DNA of 64,000 bases from contig JAPEVC010000046.1 of assembly GCA_027946555.1 (NCBI GenBank), positions 62,001-126,000 of the forward strand, read 5' to 3'. The position numbers were made by a program, and so were the translations under genes. The number at the start of each line of letters is the position of its first letter. Position 1 is the first letter of the stretch. A model generated the notes under the pieces. It was not told the origin of the DNA and did not search any database. It saw only the letters and a list, made by a program, of their open reading frames with translations. Positions 9,849 through 20,298 of the stretch are shown here, in pieces. The stretch comes from Gnomoniopsis sp. IMI 355080 (Eukaryota > Ascomycota > Sordariomycetes > Diaporthales > Gnomoniaceae).

Positions 9849-12039
9849 TCAGCTTCTTCGAGAAAATGTAAGCTCCAATCTGGGAGTGGCCAGGGTAAAA
9901 TTGTCCCTTATGCCACCCAAGAAAGCCTCTTTAGTCTGTCCTGGCGCTAGAGCAACATTGTAGCGGTGAGCGATGAGCGCTGTCACTCGACGGACTTCGT
10001 TCAGCCCCAATTGCTTTCCGACACAGGAAAATCGGCCTATATTACAATTAGCGCACATAATTATAGTCATTGGCATCTCTCATTGACTCACCGACGGAGA
10101 AAGGCGCATTGGGTGTGGCGTCCTTCACAAGTTCTGGCTGTGTAGTCCACCGCTCAGGAATGAACTCATTCCCACGAGGGAACGTCCTTGGGTCCCGACA
10201 TAGGGTGTATGTCGGCGTCATTACAATAGTGTTACCAGGTATCCATCTATCGCCAACCTGGACACCTTGAGGAGGAGTTTGCCTTTGCAATCCCGACGCG
10301 ACAGGTGGGAAGAGCCTCAGGCTTTCATCGATGACGGCCTGTAGATACTGCAGCTTGCCTAGGGAACTCGATTCCCAGTCATCAGACGTTATCTCATTGG
10401 CGAAGAAGTTATCAATTTCTTTCTGAAGCTTCTTGTATACCTCGGGATGGAGTGCAAAGTGGTAGAAGAGGCAGGTCAAGGTAGCCGCTGTCGTATCGCT
10501 ATGGGCAGTACGGGTTAGTGACAGGCCGATCGATTGTATAAGAAGAAAACAGTCGAATTGAACGGGGATCATCTCACCTCCCTGCAACGACGATGAGGCT
10601 TGCATCGCCAACGAGGTTTTCCTTGTCTTGCCAGGTTGGCTTGGGATTATTGTTGTAGTCGCTTAAAATCCAATGGAAGACATCTGGGACATGCGGCTCG
10701 TTCTGGAAATGCCGTCAGACGCGCCTTTCTTCACAGGTAGCTTTCAACCAAGAATCGTACCTCGATGCGGTGCCGTACCAAGCCCCTTACAAAGCGTTGA
10801 AACTTTTGATACTGCCAACGACCAATGGTTGCCTTGAAAATTGGGAAGAGCCAAACCACGCGCTGTGTAAGATTCAATAAGCAAGCGAAATGGAGCGTGT
10901 CTGAGCCGAGAAATGACAAGGTTTGAGATGGGATGAATGTGGGTCAAGAGCCACGCTCGTGAGCGGACTCCGGAGGTCGCGATGCTAAGTTGTACATAGG
11001 TGCCGAGCCATGTTAGCCTAATGAGGACTTACACTAAAGATCCCAATAAGAACCATGTTCAAATGTGTAATCGACAGGAAGTAATTATCTTTTCCATCCT
11101 TCAACATGTTGAAGCTATTACCAAATGCGAGGTCGCCCATGATGTCGAAAGAATAGAAACTGTTTCAAATTAGATCTCACGCATCTACTTCTTGTACCAC
11201 CCTCGTCGGTCGGACTGGAAGGGGCCAGCGAACTTGTGGGGCATTGCATACTTGAACCATTTTGAGACGTCGAGCTTTTGACCCTTTTGGTGCTCTACGG
11301 CACCCAATAGCTCATTTGTATAAGCGGCGACTCTAGCCTCATAGTCTCGTAGCGCTTTCAAAGTGAACTAGTGTTAGCCAAGTTATACGTCTCGTCAGGC
11401 ACAACACACCATATAATACTTGCCTTTTGGGTTGAAAGCTCTGTCCCAAGCCTTTCGACGGCGAGCATGCTCTTTTCTGTCTCTGACCATCTGCAATGAG
11501 ACAGTTGGGTTGAGAATATTGTACCAAGGGCCCCTCTCACACTGGGATGTGGCCGAGTGGATCGAGTTGAAAGCTGCTGGATCAGCAATGCTAATCTCAC
11601 TCGGTCCAACCCGAACGTAATCGCCGTATTCTTCATGCATAGCTTGCACGTCTTGATAAATCTGGCCCCGCTTATAGCTTCTCAGAGTCATGTAGAACGT
11701 CGAGAGACGCGCGGGGAAAGGACCCGGAAAGTGACGCAGGCGGTGGAAGAATGCTCGATATACCACCATACTCGAAAATAAACCGACTACGGCAGCCCCG
11801 GCCCAGAACATGACATGTTGAACAGAGGCGATCGTAGATTCAGAAAATACCTCGTGGGCAAACAGGCTAAGGACAACCTGGACGAACGCTGCCACTTCAA
11901 GCAGCGTGAAACTGTGGGCGTCCCACTCTCCATAACGGAAGACGGTGAGGTGCAATAAGACACCTGCTGCGAAGCAAGCAGCGAGCTCTTCTCGAGAGAC
12001 TTTGATATTTGACATGTTGACAATGGTTCCCATTGTCAT
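9849..12039 (-). CDS. Cytochrome P450 monooxygenase
   Basis: Seven exons fit: complement of 11424-12039, 11252-11354, 11033-11159, 10761-10862, 10578-10702, 10092-10498 and 9849-10036; 555 residues with phases agreeing throughout. Membrane helices near the N-terminus give the ER anchor, followed by the proline-rich 'HFPGPFPAR'. The I-helix oxygen motif reads 'VVAGSDTTAATL' across the exon 5/6 join, the K-helix ExxR is 'DESLRLFPP', the PERF-like segment is 'FIPERW', and the haem loop is 'FSVGRFSCVGKQLG' with the axial cysteine, completed by the last splice. It resembles the fungal benzoate-4-hydroxylase/tryprostatin-6-hydroxylase type, substrate unknown. The first intron appears to use a GC donor. 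TATAAA abuts the first ATG, so Met3 or Met9 may be the true start. The third intron (170 nt) is the least certain. Confidence 0.9.
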
Positions 12040-14324
12040 TTATAGGTCTTTTTGGAAGAAATTTTCACGGATCTTATAAAGAACAATTTTCACCTCCCAT
12101 CTTGGGGGTGTTTTTGAAGGTCTCAATTTTTGAGACCTAAGGTTGACAGCCGTCCTCCCTCGGCAAAATCTCCGCTCTCCAATTGCTCCCGCTCTCCCAG
12201 TAATGTTTTGACTCATGAACGAACCGGCTGCACCAACTCCATCTCCAACTTTGACCTACTCAAATACCGTGGGTAAAGGGGTGGAAGGGGGAAAAAGCGT
12301 TCATCGTCTGGCACTACTTTTCTCTGCACCGGCAACAAAAGAGAAAGAGGTGCTGACTGCAGATACATACTGCAGGTACAGGCCGGTGCATGGTCAGCCA
12401 ACGCTTAAACCAATGATCCGGCACCGGAATAGGAACCTGTCATCCAGAGGGGATAGCAGGGTATCTCTCCACGACCTAGCCTTGATGCTGTCGTATGCGG
12501 GTCAAATCTCCGTTGGGCCAAGAAGGTGGCTAGCGGAGTTCTCCACCTATTCATCTCCACTGTTCCAAGCAGCCGCGGGATCTCAACGGTCTTTTGCTCT
12601 ACGATCAACCGTCTGCGGTCGACAACCCGTCAACGACCCATTCCGCTATATCGTGGGCTATAGAGCAAAGGTATCTATTGAGGCAGCGGAACAACATGGG
12701 CTCGGGAGTAGAACAGATTGGGTGTCGACTGAGTGTTGTGTTGCACTGATGTGGGATTTCGGTTCTCCCGGATCCGAGGCTTGACCGATAATTTATATTG
12801 AGTTAGATCCTTTGCAGGGTGCTACCAAATCCCTGGTGAGGGGTTTTGGTTGTGTACATGCGAACTGGCTTATGGCCCACCGCTGCGAAACAGGCCCTGT
12901 ACAATATCATGTTATTCCTCGGAGCAGACACTTCTTTTGAACGACGTTGCGCGGTTGCAGATTTTGCGCTCCATGGACCGGAAAATATAATCATGAGATT
13001 TCAGTTGCCACTGCTGACGATTACCGGAACCTGGTTGATCAAGGCAGGGACAGCACTGTCGGTGTCAAAATTCGTAGACAGGTGCCATTTTCCACGTGGG
13101 AGACACCTGTCGCGGAAATTTCCAATGATTTGGGGGATATTCCCGGGAGAGATACCCGATCACTGACCCACCGTTGCGGCTACTTGTTTGACCCGCCAGC
13201 CCACCGGTTGATTCTCGGTGATCCGAATACTACGAGCCCTTCCATCGCATGACCCGTAATCTCTGAAAAGGTTCTCTCTAGAACACAAGAAACGAAACAT
13301 TCTCCAGGTCAGCAGACGGAGCACGGACGACCATGCACATAAAATGCAGGAAATGTAGCAAGCACTGGAGCAGATTGCCCAAAGCTTGCTATGATTTTCG
13401 CTACTGCGATACGACGTTACATGTTTTGTGATATAACACCCTGGCAGTGCCGCGAGCCCGAAAAAAGGGGTCATGATAGTGGCATCTTGTCAATTGCTTG
13501 CAATTTGGTTTCAAGGGTAAGCAGCTCGATGTGGGTTCAAAATAAGCTTCACAAGATCAGCACCGCGCCCATCTGTTTGGGCCTAAGAACGACTCTCGCA
13601 TACTACAGTACAAGGCCAGTGATCGACCTCGGGACCGTTCGAGACTCGGTCGACGGGGCCTTGCGAAACCGCCCACTATATGAGACTCTTTGCAGTATAA
13701 CAGGGTCCTTCTCCTCGTTTGTCCACCTCTCTAGCCAAAATCAGACAGCCATACCATTCGAGGATACCGTGACAAGTCACGCTCGGAACGTTTCCTGCCA
13801 CCGACCAAATCTCGTAAGCGCTCGTTCTCTCAATGGACTGGAAATTGGCAATTATGAGCATGGGGCATTCCCATACAGACATATAGATACTCACCAGGAT
13901 ACAAGAGTTTGTAGCCCCGTGCCCAGTCATCATACTCTGACGGCAGCCAAGCTGTCCATGCACAGTGCAGCCTGTGAACCCACGGTGGCACGACAATTTC
14001 CAGGGCTAATCCTCGCCTCGACCTCGTATGTAGCAATTGTCAAGGGGCGGCCCCGTCGAGGGGGTGCACTAGTGGACCACAATATCTGCAACCGACGACA
14101 ATCTCTTGCCTCTCTAGGACACGCACACGCGGGCTGGGGAGGCATAGGAGGTCGAGACACTTTACAAAAATACAAGATGTGCAAACTCTATTTGTCGACG
14201 AGGACACTCTCGGTATACCTTGCGTTCGCATTTTCCACATTGTGATCACGAATGCCCGTGCTAGCACCATCACTGTCGAATGATTCGAGCTGATGGTTAG
14301 CCGTTGACTGTGTGACGGCTTGCT
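12040..14324. other. Divergent intergenic region, about 2.3 kb
   Basis: Lies between the 5' ends of the P450 (-) and the CFEM receptor (+). Several frames are open, the longest 13391-14245 (+), but none shows domain, signal or splice logic. I see no gene. Confidence 0.5.
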
Positions 14325-15946
14325 ATGATGCTTTTCTCTCTACGAGCAGTTCAGTCCCTCGTCTCGCTGGCGGTCGGTGGGCTCCTTGTGACGGCAGTCT
14401 CGGCTAATCCGTCATTGTCGACGTCTCTGACAAGAAGCTCGACTGTCACGCAGGTGCTTGATGCTATACCTGAGTGCGCTGTAGGTACTTTTGCGTGGAC
14501 CCCAAAGATGAAACCCAAGAAGGGAAAACACACATACTAACAATATCTATCTCATAGCAATCTTGCTTTACATCTGCCGTCGCAAACACGACGTGTTCCA
14601 GCACAGACTTTTCTTGCGTCTGTGACAGCGACGGTTCCGCGCTTGCTTCCGTATGGGCATGCGGCAATGTGTGCACTATCAATGAAGAACTCAGTTAGTA
14701 GAGCCATCCAATTTTTTAACTATACATTGGAGCTAACCATGTTTCCCAACAGCCACGGAGAGAGTGATAAAGCTAGCGTGCGGTGATATCGTGCATAATG
14801 AAGGAACACATCTCAGATCGATCTTCTGGACGCTATACTTTGTTGCGCTCCTCAGCTTTGGATGCCGCCTCCTGGCCCGTTCGCGCAGATTCGGCGGTAT
14901 TTTCTGGTGGGATGATTGGTTTATCATCGCCTCTTTTGTCGCCCTGACAGCTGTCTCTATCGGTGCCGAGATCATGGTCGTCTTCGGTCTTGGTCAGGAT
15001 AAGTGGCAACTAGATGACACCCACATCACGATTGTCCTCATTGTAAGTGCCATTTCACATTCGGGCGTCCTTGCACCGCGCAGACGCGGCTAATCACGCG
15101 TTCAAACAGCTGTTTTACATTGCCGAATTCGCCTATGTCATTGAGAGCGCCCTGACCAAGACGTCAATCGTGGTCCTCTACCTGCGAATCTTCCCATCAA
15201 AACAGTTCCGGTACATGTGCTGGGGTATGCTTGCCTTCATCGTGTGCTTTGCGATTGTGTTTCTCGTCACACTCTTGACGTATTGCATCCCCTTTGAATA
15301 CGTCTGGCAGATGTGGGACAACCGCCACGTCGGGAAATGCATCAACATGACGGCCCAGACGTACGTCTGTGCCGCGCTGAACATCGTCATGGACGTTACC
15401 ATCTTCCTGATGCCTATCCCCAAGTTGATGAAGCTCGAAACCGACTGGAAAACAAAGGTCGGCGTCATCCTCACCTTCCTGCTCGGTCTCTTCGTCACCA
15501 TCTGCTCTATCGTCCGCCTCAACTTCCTCCGCGGCTGGGCGGAAAGCACAAACCCCACGTACGACTACGCAAACCTGGCCCTCTGGTCACTGATTGAATT
15601 GAATGCGGGCGTCATTTGTGCTTGCTTGCCGGGTATGGCCTCGCTATTCCGGCGGATCAAGAAGGACCGCCTGGAGAAGAAGCGTACGACGGGGAATGCG
15701 TCCTCGTCCTACGGCAACAACAGTCACGCCAGCCGCGCCAACTCCAAGATGTTCCAAGGGAACAGCGGACTGCGGAGCTATGGAGGAAAGGACTCGATTG
15801 TGAAAACCACGATGGTCAGCGTACATTACAACGCAAGGGATAGCGATGGATTGAGTGACGAGGTGGAGTTGATGGAACAATCGCACACTGTGCCATCGAA
15901 TTTGAGGGGTGACCCGCGGGAATGTAACAAAGACACCAAAGCATGA
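14325..15946 (+). CDS. CFEM-domain PTH11-type G-protein-coupled receptor
   Basis: Four exons, 14325-14480, 14558-14693, 14753-15042 and 15110-15946, give 472 residues; introns of 77, 59 and 67 nt with agreeing phases, the first with a TACTAAC branch site. Order of parts: signal peptide (about 1-27), CFEM domain with all eight cysteines across exons 1-3 ('PECAQSC', 'NTTC', 'FSCVCD', 'WACGNVC', 'KLACG'), then seven hydrophobic helices of the fungal rhodopsin-like (SAT4) family with 'FWWDDW', 'TKTSIVVLYLRIF' and 'LNIVMDVTIFLMPIP', and a serine/asparagine-rich cytoplasmic tail of about 90 residues. This is the architecture of Pth11, a plasma-membrane receptor for surface cues in the rice blast fungus. 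The ligand here is unknown. Confidence 0.92.
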
Positions 15947-16506
15947 CGACCGTGCCTAACGGCGGCTGCGAGCTTCAATTCAGGTTCAAGATATGCAAAA
16001 AATATAGTGTGAAAATAGTATAATAATGGATATTCAAGCTCGCCAGTCTCAAGCCTGTCCGCACACTAAACGTGTTACCATCAATACTCGCGAGAATGTC
16101 TATACGCAGGCTGTGCAGGGCTCATGTCTGCTTGAACGTATCCACTGCGGCGGCAACCAGACCCAGCCTTAGATCTCAATCGGATCTCGCAGGGTAAACG
16201 TCAAACGTCACGACAAGACGTGCTTTGTGTAGTAGTCGTCGATCAAAGATCGGAAGTCACCGAGTTGCGACGCTCGGATGCGGAACCGGAACGATTGCCG
16301 GGCTGCCGGGCTGCCGGGCTCAATATCTCCACGCCGCGATCTCCGATCTCTGTACATCATCGGCGGTTGGTTCCGAGCTCGTTAAAAAAACGAGATCGGC
16401 CGTGCCACCCACAAGCAATGCGCCATGTGCAACTGCTAATGCACCGACACAAGTATTATACCCGTATTTGAAGTTATTTTAGGCACGTGAGAGTGAAGTC
16501 GCAAAA
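15947..16506. other. Intergenic, with a short GC repeat
   Basis: A 560-bp spacer with no gene. It carries a triple 8-bp repeat at 16297-16320 and presumably the aldo/keto reductase promoter. Confidence 0.55.
16297..16320. repeat. Three tandem GCCGGGCT units
   Basis: Three exact copies of an 8-bp unit, about 190 bp upstream of the reductase gene start. Simple slippage repeat; a regulatory role is not shown. Confidence 0.85.
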
Positions 16507-18661
16507 ATGGCGGCAGCAGGCCATGTGTAAGTCTTCGCTCACTCTAGAGCTCCCAATGTCCTGATGCTGAAATCTGCTGCGCAGGAACATGATGGACGAT
16601 GTCCTTATTTCCAACTGTGAGTCCCGAAATTCCAGGCAAGCAGGATAGTACTGCGAGGGTAGCCATCTCACGGCGTGAGCAGTACCACCCGTCCTCCTCC
16701 GCTCTGCGCTACGTACTCTCGTGTCTCAGGGGTCCACGACTCAACAACCCTTTGTTGCACACATCCGCAAACGCCTCCAGGAGGCCCCGCCACCGTTCAT
16801 CGACGCAAGTGAATTATTTCCCCAGCCCAGCGTTGTGAGCCCGGCGTGTTCAGAGTACATAGCCTCCACGCGATGCGTATTCTCGAGCAAACTTGCCACG
16901 GAGGCATTGCCATAGTGAGCCAGTCTGAGCCTTTCCAAGTCTAGAAAGAGATAATGAGTTGACAGGATGGAATCCAAGCTTGACTCATTTTGTGAACGCA
17001 ATCCTGGAGGCCAAGGCTACCTGGGCCCTTGGCGATGAGCTCGACAAAGTTTTCGATACATTCAGCGGTGACATTGTACAAGCCGTGCAGGCACTCAAAG
17101 AGTCCAAGCCCACCACCACAACCGAGCTCCTGGACCTCCTGCAAGCTCTCTTGACCAGTTTTAACGGCTGCGCAACGTACTGTGCCGACTCTGCTCTCAA
17201 GTACCCATTCGCCCGTGCCGAGCGGCAGGTCCGCGATGTAGTCGGATTCCTATACCCGGCGGTCACGCTCGCGCCGTCCGCTGCACATAAGCCGATCTCG
17301 GTTGACTTAACGAGGCGACAGGTGAATATTGAGACATTCCGCGTGGGGCCGTACTCGATGCCGAGGCTGTTCAACGGCCTATGGCAGTTATCGTCGCCGG
17401 CGTGGGGGTCCGGCAGCGCGGAGAGCCAGGAGGCTGCCCTGACGGGGCTAGTGGAGGATGGTCTGAGTGCTGCTGACATGGCGGATCACTATGTATGAAG
17501 CTCTCCCAAAAGTTTGTGTTGTGGATTGGCAAACATGCTTACGACTTTCTCTCGCAGGGCGATGCGGAGCTCATTTATGGAGAGTTCCGCAGCCGGCTGC
17601 CGGCTGAGATCCGGGAAACAGTATACGCTGCGACGAAGTGGTGCATTTTCGGGCCGCTCAATGGTCCTGTGACGGAGGACTTTGTGCTTGAGGGCATTAA
17701 AGAGCGGTCTCGACGGCTTGGTGGCCGGGTGGAATTGTTGCAGTTCCATTGGTATGATGTAAGTTTGACCAGCATTGTCAAGATGTATATGAGCTGCAGC
17801 TAATGTGACCATGTCATAGTATGCTTCGAAAGAGTATTTGGATGTTCTAGTTGAGCTGGTCAAGGCTACCAAGACACATCCGGAGCTCGTCTCGACAATC
17901 GGCTTGTGCAACTTCGATGCGGATCACACCGAGGAGGCCTGTAAATATGTTCTTGAGAAGACGGGAGAGGTCGGCCTCGTATCAAACCAGGTCCAATTCT
18001 CCCTGATCGATTCAAGGCCGCTACAGAAAATGAGCGCGGTCTGCGAAAAGTATGGCGTCAAGCTGCTGACCTATGGCTCATTTGTGAGTATAATCGCCTA
18101 TGTTTCATGGCACTCTTACGCTTCTCCGCCCAAGATTGTGCTTCTGATGGGCTAACACGTCCTTCTATCCAGTGCGGAGGTTTCATCTCACCAAAATGGC
18201 TGGGTCAGCCCGTCCCAGAAATATACTCGGAGGCCAGCCGACTCACGCCCTCGCAACGCAAGGTACATCACTTCAGCTCCAAATTATTCCAGACACAGCC
18301 TCTAATCAAATTACAGTACTTTGATATGCTCCAGAACTGGGGCACCTGGTCCGATTTCCAGATACTGCTGGAGACACTCGCCGCCATCGCGAAGAAGCAT
18401 GGTCCAGAGATCTCACTGACCAATGTGGCCACGCGGTGGGTACTCCAGCAGTCTGCTGTGGGCGCCGTCATCGTCGGCACGAGGCTGGGTGTCTCAAGCC
18501 ACGCCTCGGATAATCTGAACGTTTTCAAATTCCAGTTGGATGAAGGAGACATGGCTGCCATCAACGAGGTGGCATTGGGCAATGTCCCTGACAGGGTGAG
18601 GGCAAAGACGGTGTTCATGAAACTTGGCGACTGCGGGAATGAGTATCGTGCTATGCACTGA
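16507..18661 (+). CDS. Aldo/keto reductase with long N-terminal extension
   Basis: Probable exons 16507-16526, 16585-16616, 16683-16914, 16979-17492, 17558-17758, 17820-18083, 18173-18262 and 18317-18661 (565 residues). The last five are firm; the first three are tentative, and the real start could differ. Residues about 1-210 have no domain I recognise. The rest is an AKR barrel: strand-1-like 'VGPYSMPRLFNGLWQLSSPAWG', the catalytic tetrad in 'DMADHYGD' (Asp, Tyr, across a splice), 'AATKWC' (Lys) and 'QFHWYD' (His), then 'GLCNFDADH', 'SNQVQFSLID' and the NADP-side 'ATRWVLQQSAVGAVIVGTR'. The tetrad is complete, so an active NADPH-dependent carbonyl reductase is expected; substrate unknown. 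The extension may be a separate fungal domain fused to the enzyme. Confidence 0.82.
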
Positions 18662-20298
18662 TTTGCTCAGCACATAGATTTCTTATGTAGATTAGGTGAT
18701 AAATGGTGAAAAAACTTGGCTCTGCTGCTGATGCTCATGTGCCTGGACTGTACGAGCATTTTGTACCCGCGTCAAATAAGGGACGTGGTGTTCACACGTG
18801 AGTTGAACAGACTGATGTTCTCGGACTAGCCAGGTCTGTTGGAGGCTCTTGGTGTGGCTGAGAACCCACCCTAAACGGGTGACAGTCTGCCGCGACCCGT
18901 GCGTATAATTGACAAGGCAATCCAAATGGCGGATATATACAGAGGTGGGAAACTGCATGCTGAGCCTCGCAGTGTGAAGTTTCCAGAGTGAATGGCGTGC
19001 GACGGTGAAGGGCTTTGTACAGCCACGATCAAGTCTGGTGCCATTCTGTCGGGAACAGTGGATGAATCGGTGTCCGATGCAGCCCTAGACCGCGCTGGCC
19101 GGACGCGGGGGCCCGAGAAGGGTATCACGGGGAAACAGTGGGTCTTTGCCAGCTGTTCTGGAGTTCGTCTGGGGATTGCGGAGCTCGGTGCTGAGTCGCT
19201 GTGGAGAATTCGCCGTGGCTGCTCGCGCCTCGACCTACATAGTGCAATCTTGGTGAAGGAGACGCCTGTTTCTTTCCGGATGGGTAGTTTCCTAGGCCAG
19301 CTCGGTGCATGTTGAAGAACGAATTGTAGCGATCAAGAGAGACGCATAAGATCATCAAATGAATTTCTTCCACACCCAACACCCAATTGTGCTGCTGTAT
19401 GGTATGTTCAGACATTCAAAGAATTGAGTACAGCCGCAGAATTTCGGCTTGGGTTGCCATCGGCAGTGCAGTGCTCGACCGAATATAACGAATCTCGCTA
19501 GATGGCCTCTCTACATGAGGATCTCTATTAGAGTTCAGTGATGATTAGGTCGCCAATGAGAGGACGAGCTGGTGTGCAACCTCAGATCTGGCCCTGGCGC
19601 CAAAAGCCTAATTGGGGCATCTGGAGGGCCTGTTTCGCCAGATTGAGTGACTTCATAGCTCAGATTGGTGCGCTACTGCAGCTGTCATGTGTCTAGTTGA
19701 AGGGACTTTGCTTTTCAGGGTCCTTGTCTCTCTGGGATTTGTGTACCGGAGTCCGGAAGAGCCTTGGTTTTGCCTGTACTAAGTATAAGGCTACCCCAAT
19801 GACTCGGCTGCAGATGTTTCAAGGACGTGGCGACTACTGTACCGTCGTATGTACATGAAGATGAAAAACCTTGTTGGGTGGTAGCAGTGCAGTAGCCATA
19901 CTTGCTGGAAAAGAGGAAGAAGAAGAGAAGGAGTGTTATGTGCTCTTATGGCATGGCATGTCTGTACACAGTAGGTTTCTCTATGACCTGCGAGAAAAGA
20001 GGCCAAGGATCGTCGGATGTGCCTCCCGGATGTCCCTCCGTACTCCGTCTTGTCCGGCCTTCCACGACCCTGGCAGCCCTGTCTGTTTCTTGCTGAGTCA
20101 ACACTTTAGCGGCTGAGCAGGGCAAGGGGGTGCCGCCACTCGCAGTAAAACATCGTGAGTCCTGTCCTGGCAGGCCTGATCCAAAGCCCGGATCTCTTCT
20201 TGCAAAACGTGTCAGACTCATCCACCTGTTGCTCTCTCGCCTCACCACTCCCGCTCGTTCTCACCCCGCGTCACTCAACAACCAGATTGCACACCTCA
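18662..20298. other. Intergenic, about 1.6 kb
   Basis: Upstream region of the GAL4-type regulator. An ATG at 20155 is in frame with that gene and could add 48 residues, but the added part is not protein-like. Nothing else is seen. Confidence 0.55.

Noticed and set aside
12215..12784. Open frame of 189 codons (+) upstream of the P450
   Set aside because: No recognisable domain or signal; not supported by splice logic.
13830..14036. Minus-strand frame with 'VHRLHC', reminiscent of the HQLHC motif of UstYa-type (DUF3328) proteins
   Set aside because: The second histidine/cysteine motif, the membrane helix and the flanking residues are missing; chance resemblance.
13391..14245. Open frame of 284 codons (+)
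   Set aside because: No domain, no conserved-looking blocks and no signal peptide; overlapping frames on the other strand look equally random.
20155..20298. In-frame N-terminal extension of the GAL4-type regulator
   Set aside because: The 48 added residues look like translated leader sequence; the ATG at 20299 starts protein-like sequence.
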